Below are positions 52,043 to 61,347 of a DNA stretch of 64,000 nt, in pieces. Source of the DNA: Dethiosulfatarculus sandiegensis. GTDB lineage: Bacteria; Desulfobacterota; Desulfarculia; Desulfarculales; Desulfarculaceae. The stretch lies in assembly GCF_000931935.2 (NCBI RefSeq), contig NZ_AZAC01000045.1, forward strand, positions 1-64,000. The letters are read 5' to 3'. How positions within the stretch are numbered: position 1 is the first letter of the stretch; every line of letters starts with the position of its first letter. The notes under the pieces were generated by a model that saw only the letters and a program-made list of their open reading frames with translations, did not search any database and was not told the DNA's origin. The position numbers and the translations under genes are program-made.

Positions 52043-53053
52043 ATGTATGTAAGCTCGGGACTGGAACCCAGACGAACAAGAAAATATTACCTTACCTGGG
52101 GTTCTTTTTTCTTCGCTCTGGTCTTTATCCTGGTGGGGCTTTTGTATTACTCCACCCAAATGGTTGATTATTCCTGGAGATGGTACCGGGTTCCCCAGTA
52201 TTTCTTTTTTCAGGAGGAGGTTGAAGTCAGGGCCGAGGTCCAGGGAGAAGTCCTTTCCGTCAAAGATCAGAAAAAAAAGGCCCTGGTCACCGTGGGGGGG
52301 GAAGGGGAAAAGGAAACCTACACCGTGCCCCTTTCCGGGCTTTGGGTGGAGCAGGGCGATTTCATCAACATGGGCGATGTGCTGGCCAGCCACAAGGAAT
52401 GGCAGGTCGGAATCCTTTTACAGGGGCTATGGCTCACCCTGAAGGTAAGCCTGGTGGCGATAATCTTCGGCACCATATTGGGGCTTTTCACCGGGCTGGC
52501 CCGGATCTCCCAAAATCCCACCCTGCGTTGGGGAGCTGTTACTTATATTGAAATTGTCAGGGGATCCCCGCTTCTGGTGCAGATATTCATTTGGTATTTT
52601 GTCTTTGGAACCCTTATCAACAGCCTGCTGAACCGTTATGGAATGCCCTCCATACCTCCGCTCTGGTTTGGCGTGGCGGCTCTTTCCTTTTTTGCCGGGG
52701 CTTATGTGGCCGAGATCGTGCGTGCGGGCATCCAGTCCGTTCACACCGGTCAAAACGAAGCGGCCCGCTCCCTGGGTATGAGCGCGAGCCAGGCCATGCG
52801 CCATGTTATCTTGCCCCAGGCCTTTCGCCGAATATTGCCGCCCTTGGCAGGTCAGTTTATCAGCCTGATCAAGGATTCCTCGCTTTTGGGCATTATCGCC
52901 ATCAGGGAGCTGACCAAGGCCACCAGGGAGGTTGTGACAACCAGTCTCCAGCCCTTTGAGCTTTGGTTTGTCTGCGCCTTGCTCTACCTGGTGCTCACCT
53001 TCACTTTTTCCATGCTTGTGCAATACCTTGAGAGAAGGACGGTCATGTCGTGA
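52043..53053 (+). CDS. Amino-acid ABC permease with extra N-terminal domain
   Basis: A 336-residue HisM/GlnP-type permease. The transport core starts near residue 125, and the ATPase-contact EAA loop is EAARSLGMSASQAMRHVILPQ. Unusually, a transmembrane helix at 14-34 is followed by about 75 non-membrane residues (VEVRAEVQGEVLSVKDQKKK, then TVPLSGLWVEQGDFINMGDV). They look like a beta-rich barrel-sandwich hybrid domain facing the periplasm. Its stop overlaps the ATPase start. Confidence 0.9.
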   Translation: MYVSSGLEPRRTRKYYLTWGSFFFALVFILVGLLYYSTQMVDYSWRWYRVPQYFFFQEEVEVRAEVQGEVLSVKDQKKKALVTVGGEGEKETYTVPLSGLWVEQGDFINMGDVLASHKEWQVGILLQGLWLTLKVSLVAIIFGTILGLFTGLARISQNPTLRWGAVTYIEIVRGSPLLVQIFIWYFVFGTLINSLLNRYGMPSIPPLWFGVAALSFFAGAYVAEIVRAGIQSVHTGQNEAARSLGMSASQAMRHVILPQAFRRILPPLAGQFISLIKDSSLLGIIAIRELTKATREVVTTSLQPFELWFVCALLYLVLTFTFSMLVQYLERRTVMS

Positions 53054-53781
53054 TCCAGGTCAGGAGCGTATCGAAAACTTTTCATTTGCCCCATGAGGTC
53101 AAGGCCCTGGTGGATGTGTCCTGCCGGGTGGGGGCAGCCGAGGTGGTGGTGATCATTGGCCCCAGCGGGTCAGGCAAAAGCACGCTTTTGCGTTGCTTGA
53201 ACCGGCTGGAATACGCTGATGTGGGCAATATTTTAATAGATGGTGTGGATATATTGGATGAACGCACAGACATAAACCAGGTTCGCACCGAGGTGGGCAT
53301 GGTCTTTCAGTCGTTTAATCTTTTCCCCCACAAATCAGTGGAAGATAACCTGATTTTGGCGCAAAGAGTGGTGCGAAAGCGCTCCAAGGCCGACTGCATG
53401 AAAAAGGCCCATATGCTTTTGGAGAAAGTGGGCATAAAGGATAAGGCAAGGGTCTTTCCCGCCCAACTTTCCGGCGGCCAGCAACAAAGGGTGGCGATCG
53501 CCAGGGCCCTGGCCATGGACCCCAAGGTGATGCTCTTTGACGAACCCACCAGCGCCCTTGATCCGGAAATGGTGGGCGAGGTGCTGGATGTCATGAAGGC
53601 GCTTGCCAAAGACGGCATGACCATGGTGGTGGTGTCCCATGAGATGGGATTCGCCCGAGAAGTGGCTGACAGGGTTATTTTTATGGACCAGGGGGCCATT
53701 GTGGAGGAGGGCGCTCCCAACCGAATTTTCGACCGGGCCCAAAACCCGCGCACCCAAAGCTTTTTAAGCCAGATTCTGTGA
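53050..53781 (+). CDS. Amino-acid ABC transporter ATPase
   Basis: A 243-residue ATPase of the GlnQ/HisP class. Walker A GPSGSGKST, signature LSGGQQQR, Walker B VMLFDEPTSALD, switch His in VVVSHEMGF. GTG start overlapping the permease stop (GTGA), so translation is coupled. Confidence 0.95.
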   Translation: MIQVRSVSKTFHLPHEVKALVDVSCRVGAAEVVVIIGPSGSGKSTLLRCLNRLEYADVGNILIDGVDILDERTDINQVRTEVGMVFQSFNLFPHKSVEDNLILAQRVVRKRSKADCMKKAHMLLEKVGIKDKARVFPAQLSGGQQQRVAIARALAMDPKVMLFDEPTSALDPEMVGEVLDVMKALAKDGMTMVVVSHEMGFAREVADRVIFMDQGAIVEEGAPNRIFDRAQNPRTQSFLSQIL

Positions 53782-53987
53782 TCTTGAATTTTGCCTTTGG
53801 GCGGTGGTTTTCGGATTGTTAATCGGCAGGTTGAATCACTTCATTTACCCCTGGCGAAAAGCGCCTCGCGGGCTGTATTATTGCCAGACTTGCAAAAGGG
53901 CCGTCTTTGGGGGTAAGCGAATCCAACCTCCGGTCCTTTTCCTGCACCCTGAACCTGAGGTGATGCCTGCTGAATAGGTGAAGGAAT

Positions 53988-54887
53988 ATGGCGCTCTCAA
54001 ATTCAAAAACCCGTCTGGCCGCTGACCTCGCCTTGGTTGGGGTGGGGCTTTTTTGGGGCAGCTCCTTTGCAGTCATAAAAGACGCGCTCAATGAAACCAC
54101 CCCGGCCAACCTTTTGTTTATGCGTTTTTTTCTGGCCTGGCTGGTGCTTTTGCCTCTTGCCTGGGTGAAAAGGGGGCAGTTTGGAACCCCCATGCTTAAA
54201 TCAGGACTGATCTGCGGGTCCTTTTTGTTCCTGGCTTTCATGACCCAAGCCCAGGGTCTGGCCTTCACCACTGCCAGTAAAAGCGGTTTTATCACCGGCC
54301 TTAACGTGGTCCTGGTGCCTTTGCTTACGGTGCTGGTTTTAAGAAAATCCCCCAGTCCCGCGGCCATGCTCGGGGCTGTGGTGGCCTTTTGCGGGTTGTT
54401 TTTTCTAAGTAATTCAGGCGGGGAGATGGGGTCTTTCAATGTAGGGGACGCCCTCACCCTGGCCTGTGCTTTTTTCTGTGCGGGCCATATCATTTCCCTT
54501 GGGCGCTTTGCCCCGGGGAGAGACTCCTTTTGCCTTGCCTTTATGCAGTTTTCAGTGGTTGCCTTAGGCGGCCTGATCTGGGCCATGGCAACGGGAGAGC
54601 TTAATTTCAACTTGAGCGGACCGGCGCTTTGGGCCACCATTTACCTGGGGCTCACCTGCACCATATTGGGTTTTTGGGGCCAAACCTGGGCCCAGGCCTA
54701 TACCAGCCCCACCAGAACAGCGATTATCTTCACCCTGGAGCCGGGCTTTGGCGCGCTTTTTTCCTATCTTTGGCTCGGCGAGGAGTTGGGGCTCACAGGC
54801 GTGTTGGGCGGTTTGCTTATCATAACCGGGATAATCCTGGCCGAGGTGAAACCCAAGGCCTGGAGTGTGGCCAAAACCAAAGCCTGA
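53988..54887 (+). CDS. EamA/DMT-family transporter
   Basis: A 299-residue membrane protein with ten hydrophobic segments in two EamA repeats; the first begins LALVGVGLFWGSSFAVIKDAL. Drug/metabolite transporter superfamily, often amino-acid or metabolite exporters. Ends in GGLLIITGIILAEVK. Substrate unknown. Confidence 0.9.
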   Translation: MALSNSKTRLAADLALVGVGLFWGSSFAVIKDALNETTPANLLFMRFFLAWLVLLPLAWVKRGQFGTPMLKSGLICGSFLFLAFMTQAQGLAFTTASKSGFITGLNVVLVPLLTVLVLRKSPSPAAMLGAVVAFCGLFFLSNSGGEMGSFNVGDALTLACAFFCAGHIISLGRFAPGRDSFCLAFMQFSVVALGGLIWAMATGELNFNLSGPALWATIYLGLTCTILGFWGQTWAQAYTSPTRTAIIFTLEPGFGALFSYLWLGEELGLTGVLGGLLIITGIILAEVKPKAWSVAKTKA

Positions 54888-54968
54888 GCCCGGTTTTGGA
54901 TATTCATGGAAACTTTTGCCCCGAGCAGGGAAAATCACATTCAAACAAGGGAAAGCCAGAGAAACAAG

Positions 54969-55439
54969 ATGATCCGCAAGGCCATGCAATCAGATGTACT
55001 TTTTATCCACGGCCTTTTGGCTGACTATGCGGCCAAGGGTATTGTCATAGCCCGGCCCATAAGCCGAATTTATGACGCGTTGCGCGACTTTTTTGTGGCT
55101 GAGGATGAAAAGGGACGACGAGTGGGTTGCTGCGCCTTGAGCATTATCTGGGAAAATACCTGCGAGGTGCGCAGCCTGGTGGTGGCCCCACAATACCAGG
55201 GCCAGGGCTGGGGCGGCAGGCTGGTGAGGGCCTGTCTGGAAGAAGCCATTGAGCTTAAATTTCATCGGATATTCACCCTCACCCTGGAGACCGGCTTTTT
55301 CGCTTCCCTGGGCTTTAAGGAAGTTGATAAAAAAGAGCTGCCCCACAAGATATGGACAGACTGCATAAACTGCATCAAGTTTCCCGATGCCTGCGATGAA
55401 ACAGCCATGATTCTGGATCTGCCCAAACAGGGTGATTGA
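54969..55439 (+). CDS. GNAT acetyltransferase, ArgA-like short form
   Basis: A 156-residue GNAT enzyme. Acetyl-CoA loop VVAPQYQGQGWGGRLV; C-terminal LETGFFASLGFKEVDKKELPHKIWTDCINC. The end with LPxKxWxDCxxC is characteristic of the short N-acetylglutamate synthase-like acetyltransferases, so it may supply the first step of arginine synthesis for the argBDFGH run at 9.1-15 kb. Start at 54969 is preferred by family length; ribosome site is weak. Confidence 0.75.
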   Translation: MIRKAMQSDVLFIHGLLADYAAKGIVIARPISRIYDALRDFFVAEDEKGRRVGCCALSIIWENTCEVRSLVVAPQYQGQGWGGRLVRACLEEAIELKFHRIFTLTLETGFFASLGFKEVDKKELPHKIWTDCINCIKFPDACDETAMILDLPKQGD

Positions 55440-55485
55440 TCGATCATGGCGTCAGCCTTTTTATGCTTTAGCCTGGCGAGGTGTG

Positions 55486-55707
55486 ATGAGCGCGCAAACT
55501 TCCAAATCCTCCCCTCCGGAAGTGGATATGGCCTGCTGCACCCTTTGCATGGGGTGCCTTGAGGTCTGCCCGGAGGTCTTCAGCTTCAATGAAGCCGCTG
55601 AGTTTATAGAGGTGGCTGAGCTTAAGTCTTATCCGGAAGATAAACTAAGGGAGGCCATAAACATCTGCCCCAGAAACTGCATCTCAAGGCCCGGCTCGGA
55701 CACTTGA
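55486..55707 (+). CDS. Small 4Fe-4S ferredoxin
   Basis: A 73-residue ferredoxin: CTLCMGCLEVCPEVF (C-x2-C-x2-C-x3-CP) and a distal CPRNC. Start chosen at ATG 55486 after GAGGTGTG. An extra Cys (17) lies beside the first ligand. Electron carrier of unknown partner, typical for anaerobes. Confidence 0.88.
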   Translation: MSAQTSKSSPPEVDMACCTLCMGCLEVCPEVFSFNEAAEFIEVAELKSYPEDKLREAINICPRNCISRPGSDT

Positions 55708-55731
55708 CATTTGCCTTTCAGTTCTTATTTA
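55704..55731 (+). promoter_or_regulatory. Possible htpG promoter
   Basis: TTGACA (55704-55709), 16 bases, TATTTA (55726-55731). It overlaps the ferredoxin stop and implies a leader of about 200 bases. Confidence 0.5.
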
Positions 55732-55941
55732 TTTAATTGGTTGCGTAAAAAGGGGGAGAACAGCCTCAAACAACCAAATAACTGAAAAAAAGGAAAGCCG
55801 GGGGGCTTTGCGGGGGTCGGCAAATCTTCAGATTTTCGAAAACCGCGCCAAAAGGCCGTCTTTTGCTTTTTTTAACACGTCCGCCCCAGATAAGGCTTTC
55901 CTCTTATTTTAAAACCTTAAACAGTAAAAAGAGCGTCACCC

Positions 55942-57849
55942 ATGACAGAGCAGAAAAAGACTAAGCAGCATGAGTTCAGGGCCGAAGTAAAGCAACTTTT
56001 GGATATTCTGGCCAACTCCCTTTACACCAACAAAGAGATTTTCGTGCGCGAGCTGGTCAGCAATGCCTCAGACGCCCTGGATAAGGTCCGTTTTGAGATC
56101 AACCGGGGTGCGGAAGTGCGGGACAAGGACCTGCCCCTTGAGATCAGGATTTCCTGTGACAAAGAGAAAAAACTGCTGACCATAACCGACACCGGGCTGG
56201 GTCTGACCGAAGAAGAGGCCATAAACAACCTGGGCACCATAGCCAAAAGCGGCTCGGCCGAGTTCATGGAGCAAATGGCCGGGGAGCAAAACAACCTAGA
56301 AGGCATCATCGGAAAATTCGGGGTGGGCTTTTATTCTGTTTTCATGGCCGCGGAAAAGGTGGTGGTGAAATCCCAGTCCTATCTGCCCGAGGCGGGGCCA
56401 GTGGCCTGGAGCTCGGACGGTTCCGGGGTTTTTGAGCTGGAAGACCTGGAGCCCGGCCGTCAGAGGGGAACTGTGATAGAGGTTCACCTGAAAGATGATG
56501 AACTCTCTTTTGCCGAGGCGGATCGGCTCAAGGATATTATCAAACGCCACTCCAACTTCATAGGCTTCCCCATTTATGTGGAAGACGAGCAGGTTAACAC
56601 CATACCCGCCATTTGGCGCGAGCCCAAGTTTTCCCTTAAACAGGAACAGTACAACGAGTTTTACAAGTTCCTCACCTTTGACAGCCAAGACCCCTTTGAG
56701 ACGATCCATATTTCCGTGGATGCCCCGGTTCAGTTCAATGCCCTTTTGTTTATCCCCCAGACAAGTCACGATATGCCCGGTTTTAATCAGGAAAGGCCGG
56801 GAGTGGACCTTTATGTGCAAAGGGTGTTGATCCAAAAGGGCAACAAAGACCTTATCCCGGAATACCTGGGCTTTGTACGCGGGGTGGTGGATTCCGAGGA
56901 CCTTCCCTTAAATATCTCCAGGGAAACCCTGCAGGAAAACCTTGTCCTGGGCAAGATCGCCAAGAACCTGACCAAACAGGTGGTGAGCCATCTGCAGAAA
57001 ATGGCCGACAAGGAACCGGAACGTTATCTGGAGTTCTGGCGGGAGCATGGCAAGACCTTTAAGTTGGGTTATATGGATTTCGCCAACCGGGAGCGTTATG
57101 CCGAGCTGTTGCGCTTTAACTCATCTGCCTCAGACGATGCCGAAGGCCTGACCAGCCTGGCCGAATATGTGGAACGGAAAAAGACGGATCAAAACGATAT
57201 TTACTATGTCTCAGGCCCCAGCCGGGAGGCCTTTGAACTGAACCCCCATATGGAGATTTTCCGCAAAAAAGGGGTTGAGGTGCTCTACCTGTTCGAGCCC
57301 CTGGATGAGTTTGCCCTGGAGGCCCTGGCCAAGTACAAGGAATATAACTTCAAGTCCGTGGAACATGCCGACACCAAGGACCTGGATAAATTCGAGTCCA
57401 CAGAAGAAGATAAAAAACAGACTCCCTTAAGCAGCGAGGACAAAGAGGTCTTTGACCGCTTTTTAGAGCATGTGAAAGACGTTTTGGGCGACAGGGTCAC
57501 AAAGGTCAAGGTCTCGACCAGGCTTTCCGACAGCCCCTGCTGCCTGGTGAATCCGGACGACGGCATGACATCTTCCATGCAGAAGATCATGCACATTGTA
57601 AACAAGGACGCCTCTATTCCCACCAAGGTTCTGGAGATCAACCAGGATCATCAGTTGATCAGAAACCTTTTGGAGGTCTTCAAGGGCAATCCCACGGATT
57701 CCTATTTAAAGGATGTGTTGGAGCAACTGTTCGAGTCGGCCCTGCTTACAGAGGGCTATCTGAAAGATCCCCACCAAATGGTGGCCCGCATCCAAAGCCT
57801 GATGGATAAATCCAGTTCCTGGTACCTGTCTGTGAAAAACGCCAAATAA
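55942..57849 (+). CDS. htpG: Chaperone HtpG (Hsp90)
   Basis: A 635-residue Hsp90. GHKL ATP-binding N-domain: FVRELVSNASDALDK, ITDTGLGLT and GKFGVGFYSVFMAAEKV. Middle-domain catalytic Arg region LPLNISRETLQEN; C-terminal dimerisation domain. Usual length. Confidence 0.96.
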   Translation: MTEQKKTKQHEFRAEVKQLLDILANSLYTNKEIFVRELVSNASDALDKVRFEINRGAEVRDKDLPLEIRISCDKEKKLLTITDTGLGLTEEEAINNLGTIAKSGSAEFMEQMAGEQNNLEGIIGKFGVGFYSVFMAAEKVVVKSQSYLPEAGPVAWSSDGSGVFELEDLEPGRQRGTVIEVHLKDDELSFAEADRLKDIIKRHSNFIGFPIYVEDEQVNTIPAIWREPKFSLKQEQYNEFYKFLTFDSQDPFETIHISVDAPVQFNALLFIPQTSHDMPGFNQERPGVDLYVQRVLIQKGNKDLIPEYLGFVRGVVDSEDLPLNISRETLQENLVLGKIAKNLTKQVVSHLQKMADKEPERYLEFWREHGKTFKLGYMDFANRERYAELLRFNSSASDDAEGLTSLAEYVERKKTDQNDIYYVSGPSREAFELNPHMEIFRKKGVEVLYLFEPLDEFALEALAKYKEYNFKSVEHADTKDLDKFESTEEDKKQTPLSSEDKEVFDRFLEHVKDVLGDRVTKVKVSTRLSDSPCCLVNPDDGMTSSMQKIMHIVNKDASIPTKVLEINQDHQLIRNLLEVFKGNPTDSYLKDVLEQLFESALLTEGYLKDPHQMVARIQSLMDKSSSWYLSVKNAK

Positions 57850-57904
57850 GCCTTGAGCCCGCGTTCCGGTTATCCGGGCGCGGGCTTTTCAAAAAGGGAG
57901 CGTC

Positions 57905-58141
57905 ATGTCCTTTCAAGTGAACGTTTCGATTGACCGTATGGATATGCGGGCCGACGGCGGGGTTAATGTTTTTTTTAAGGTCAGGTTGGGGGATTATCTG
58001 GTGAATGTTCCCATGACCCTGGATCAGGTTCAGGAAATGGAGCCTGAAGCCATTCAAAGCCTGGCCATGGCCAGGTTGCATGAACTTGCCCTGGGTCTGG
58101 TTTCCGCCACCCGGCCGGATTCGGTCGAGGCCTCCCTTTAA
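57905..58141 (+). CDS. Small unknown protein
   Basis: A 78-residue protein with ribosome site AAAAAGGGAG 6 bases before the ATG. Two beta strands (SFQVNVSIDRMDMRADGGVN, VFFKVRLGDYLVNVPM) are followed by a helix. Not recognised; 55 bases after htpG, possibly cotranscribed. Confidence 0.6.
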   Translation: MSFQVNVSIDRMDMRADGGVNVFFKVRLGDYLVNVPMTLDQVQEMEPEAIQSLAMARLHELALGLVSATRPDSVEASL

Positions 58142-58234
58142 TCCCAGTTAAAAACCTTTTAGGAAAAGAGAGAAGAGCCATGCGTGGGTGGCCCTTTGGG
58201 TAAAGGAAAAACCAAATTTTCACACTCACGAGGA

Positions 58235-58715
58235 ATGTTACCCAAAAGGCTGAATTTTTCTTTAAAGGGACAAATCTGCACTATCACGAGGCAGGGCGTG
58301 GTCCCTTGCGCGGCAACACGGCCAGAGGCGCGTCGCATCTTGTAGACCTTGAATTCTTTGGCCGCTGGTTTCACACCACGCCCCAACCTAAGGACCCGGA
58401 TCCCAGGTTGTAGGTATTCTGGCCCACGGCCATGACTGGGATCAGGTGGTGGCCCGTGGCAACAAGCTTTTAACCGGGTTTTCTGATGCCGGGCTCAAAA
58501 TTATGGGAGATAAACTGGCCCAAATCAAGGCCCCGGTATTGTTTACAAATCATACCTGCCTGGCCGATCCATTTGAGCAGTTGAAAGAAATGACAAACCT
58601 CATGCCAAACGCCCGCATGAAGGTTTTTGAAGAGGGCTCACACCCCTCTATCTGGACCTGCCCGGACCTGTTCCGGCCATTGGTTAGAAACTTTTTACTT
58701 GCCCATAGCTCTTGA
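58235..58715 (+). pseudogene. Remnant of an alpha/beta hydrolase
   Basis: Two frames carry pieces of one alpha/beta-hydrolase. The first has FKGTNLHYHEAGRG, a typical first strand, and stops at about 58411. The second begins VGILAHGHDWDQVVARGNKL and runs to the usual C-terminal cap (KIMGDKLAQIKAPVLFTNHT, the catalytic Asp region DPFEQLKEM, and the catalytic His in EEGSHPSIWTCPDLF). The nucleophile elbow G-x-S-x-G is missing, so there is an internal deletion as well as a frame change. Not functional. Confidence 0.75.
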
Positions 58716-58888
58716 TTTTCTGATAAACCCATCCGTTTCGGCACGGTTTGCTAAAAAAAAGAGATAATTATCTTCTTTCTTGTTTCAAGGCGCTGGGATA
58801 TCATAACCTGAGTTGGTCTTTACATGGATTTTGACGTGTTAAGGGGAATTTAAAAAAGGCATAAATGAATTGGAAGTAGTGGTGTTTT

Positions 58889-59758
58889 ATGAGTGATAAG
58901 AGCCTTTTTGAACGCATAAGAAGCCTGGATAAAATGACTCCCAGTGAAGTTAAGATTTCAAACTATTTCGAACGTCAATATTCCATGCTTGCCTTTGAGA
59001 CAATTACCACTATCAGTAGGGGCTCATCTGTGGGTAATGCCACGGTCGGCCGTTTTATTCATCGTTTGGGTTATGATGATTTTGCTGATTTCAGTATGCA
59101 GGTCAGACAGGAAATAGTCAGCCGCCTGGAGTCTCCTATTGAACGTTATAATGTACGTATGGAAGCGTTAACCAGCGGAAAAGAGGATATTTTAGGACGG
59201 CATATTCAGTATGCCATTAGAAATATGCAGGAAACCAGATCCCGGATTTCAAACAAAGATATCAAACAGGCAGCTCGATATTTAGCCTTGGCAAAGGGTA
59301 ATGTTTATGTGGCCGGCGGTGCATCGGCACAGGCTATAGCCAGGTATTTTTGTTTGCTTTCAAAATATATAAGAAAAAATGTGGTTTTACTGAATGGCGA
59401 TATATCAACCCTGGCCCATCAGATGGTTGATGTGAATAGAAACGATGCCCTTTTGGCTATCTCTCATAAACGATATTCCCGTACAACCATGAAGACTGTG
59501 GAATGGTTCAAAAAATGCCGGGGTAAAATAGTCACGGTCACTGATCAGGAGACAAGCCCCATTGCCAAACTTTCCGATGTCAGGTTTATTGTCAGATCAG
59601 AGGGACCGGCCATGTTCAACAGCAGGCTGGTAACCTTTTTACTTATTGAAACCTTGATCGAGGCCATGGTGTTTCTGGTTGAAGACCAGGTCTCGAAAAG
59701 GTTCCCGGTATTTGAATCATTGTTTGAGGAGTTGGATGTGTTTATACCCAACTCCTGA
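58889..59758 (+). CDS. RpiR-family regulator with SIS domain
   Basis: A 289-residue transcription factor. The N-terminal helix-turn-helix (1-77) is SRGSSVGNATVGRFIHRLGYDDFADF. The C-terminal sugar-isomerase (SIS) sensor domain (about 125-260) has VYVAGGASAQAIARYF and LLAISHKRYSRTTMKTVEWFK. Such regulators usually sense phosphosugars or related metabolites. Convergent with the lyase gene; probably controls that cluster. Confidence 0.9.
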   Translation: MSDKSLFERIRSLDKMTPSEVKISNYFERQYSMLAFETITTISRGSSVGNATVGRFIHRLGYDDFADFSMQVRQEIVSRLESPIERYNVRMEALTSGKEDILGRHIQYAIRNMQETRSRISNKDIKQAARYLALAKGNVYVAGGASAQAIARYFCLLSKYIRKNVVLLNGDISTLAHQMVDVNRNDALLAISHKRYSRTTMKTVEWFKKCRGKIVTVTDQETSPIAKLSDVRFIVRSEGPAMFNSRLVTFLLIETLIEAMVFLVEDQVSKRFPVFESLFEELDVFIPNS

Positions 59759-59790
59759 TCACATGGTTTGAAAATGTAATCGCACTTCTT

Positions 59791-61155
59791 TTATAAAACA
59801 GGATCTGAAAGCCTTTTTTGGGAAACATAGTCGATAACCCCATCCACCTGTTGGGCCGCTAGACCGGTATAGGTTTTAAGGTTAAAAAGGTCATCTATTT
59901 CTTTGTCGGTCAAGTGCTTTATTAACTCGGGGTGTTCTTCCAAAGTTTCACGCAGGGTGCAATTTTTATTATGGGCTTCATTAACAACCAAGTGCATGGC
60001 TTCCTTGGCGGTCCTGTTGCCGATCCGTTCGGCCAGGGCCAAGGTGATGCGTTGCGACAAAATTAATCCCTTGGTCTTTTGAAGATTTTCGATCATTTTT
60101 TTGTTGTTGATTTTAAGGTTTTCTAAAAGCTCTTGTGCTTCGGAAAACATCTTCCTGGTTTGAAGGTCCATTTCTTCCAAAAGTTCGTTTGTCCTGGATG
60201 TATCGTCCCGCTCAAAATAGTTGACCATGTCATCAAGGACTATCTCGGCCAGGCGTGGGATTTTTCTTGAAAGGAAAATAAGCGAATCCGACTTTTGAGG
60301 GTTGTTTTTATGCGGCATCGAGCTGCTGCCGATGGCGGATTTTTTCTTGGTTTCTATAACTTCGGCGATATCTGTTGTTTGAAGAAGAAAAATTTCATTA
60401 CCGATCTGGCCCAGGGCCCTGCTGATAAGGGACATCACCATGGCGTATTCGGCAAATACATCCCTGGAACCGTGCCAGTCGTCTTGATAAGGTTCTTTTA
60501 AACCCAATTCCCGGGCAAAATCCTTTTCCAGTTCTATTCCCTTTTCCCCCAGACCAAGGTAGCTGCCGACCGCGCCCTTGAGAATGGCGGAATGCTCCAA
60601 CTTTTCAAGAACCGCCTTTAATCTTTCAATGTTCCGCCTGTTGCTTCCCAACCAGCAACTGACTTTCTTGCCAAAGGTTATAGGCAAGGCGTGTTGACCC
60701 AAGGTCCTGCCGATCATTGGTGTATCCCGGTGTTTTTGAGCCAACTCAATCAGAGTTGCTTCCAGAGTCCTCAAAGACGCCAGCCCAAAAAGGGTTGATT
60801 GCCTTAACTGCAGAACCTTTACCGTGTCGTAAATGTCAACTGTGGTGGTGCCGAAATGCATATATTCTTCCGCACCATTTTCCATGGACTTGCTCCAGAC
60901 ATTCAAAAGAGCGACCATTCGATGCTGAACCAGGCTGAATTCTTGGGCTAAATCTTCCTCGGGAGTAAAGCGGATCTGGGCTTTTGCGGTTATTTCCCTG
61001 GCCGCCCATTGGGGAATAATTCCATGTTTGGCCTGAGCCCTGGAAAATGCGGCTTCAACCTCCAGGACAAGCTGATTTTGTTGTATTGGCGCAAATAGGC
61101 TGTTATTCATATTTTTTTGCTTTTTAAGGGACATAAAAGAAATAACTCCGCACAT
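59791..61155 (-). CDS. Fumarase/aspartase-superfamily lyase (PurB/CMLE-like)
   Basis: A 454-residue lyase. Signature loop IGSSSMPHKNNPQ (superfamily GSSxMPxKxN), HGSRDVFAEYAMVM and the upstream motifs MHFGTTTVDIYDT and GRTLGQHALPITFGKKV. Nearest look-alikes are adenylosuccinate lyase and 3-carboxymuconate cycloisomerase, but the housekeeping purine role is unsupported here. All members split or close an N/O-substituted succinate, usually releasing fumarate. With a DcuC carrier and RpiR regulator nearby, a catabolic role on an N-substituted aspartate is plausible. Start uncertain: ATG at 61155, 61134 (weak GGAG) or 61110. Confidence 0.85.
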   Translation of the reverse strand: MCGVISFMSLKKQKNMNNSLFAPIQQNQLVLEVEAAFSRAQAKHGIIPQWAAREITAKAQIRFTPEEDLAQEFSLVQHRMVALLNVWSKSMENGAEEYMHFGTTTVDIYDTVKVLQLRQSTLFGLASLRTLEATLIELAQKHRDTPMIGRTLGQHALPITFGKKVSCWLGSNRRNIERLKAVLEKLEHSAILKGAVGSYLGLGEKGIELEKDFARELGLKEPYQDDWHGSRDVFAEYAMVMSLISRALGQIGNEIFLLQTTDIAEVIETKKKSAIGSSSMPHKNNPQKSDSLIFLSRKIPRLAEIVLDDMVNYFERDDTSRTNELLEEMDLQTRKMFSEAQELLENLKINNKKMIENLQKTKGLILSQRITLALAERIGNRTAKEAMHLVVNEAHNKNCTLRETLEEHPELIKHLTDKEIDDLFNLKTYTGLAAQQVDGVIDYVSQKRLSDPVL

Positions 61156-61347
61156 ATTAATTCATTTTTGAATTGGAAAAAAGATTTTTTGCCTCAAATT
61201 TAAAATGAAATATACTTTTTAAAAACATAGGCCACTTTGAACAGTAAAACTAAAAATCAAGTTGGGGGTAACTTAAAAAACTAGGTAAGTATTTTTACTG
61301 AATGCCTTGCTGCCAAAGTGCCCTTTTAAAACCTTTAAGTTAAAATT

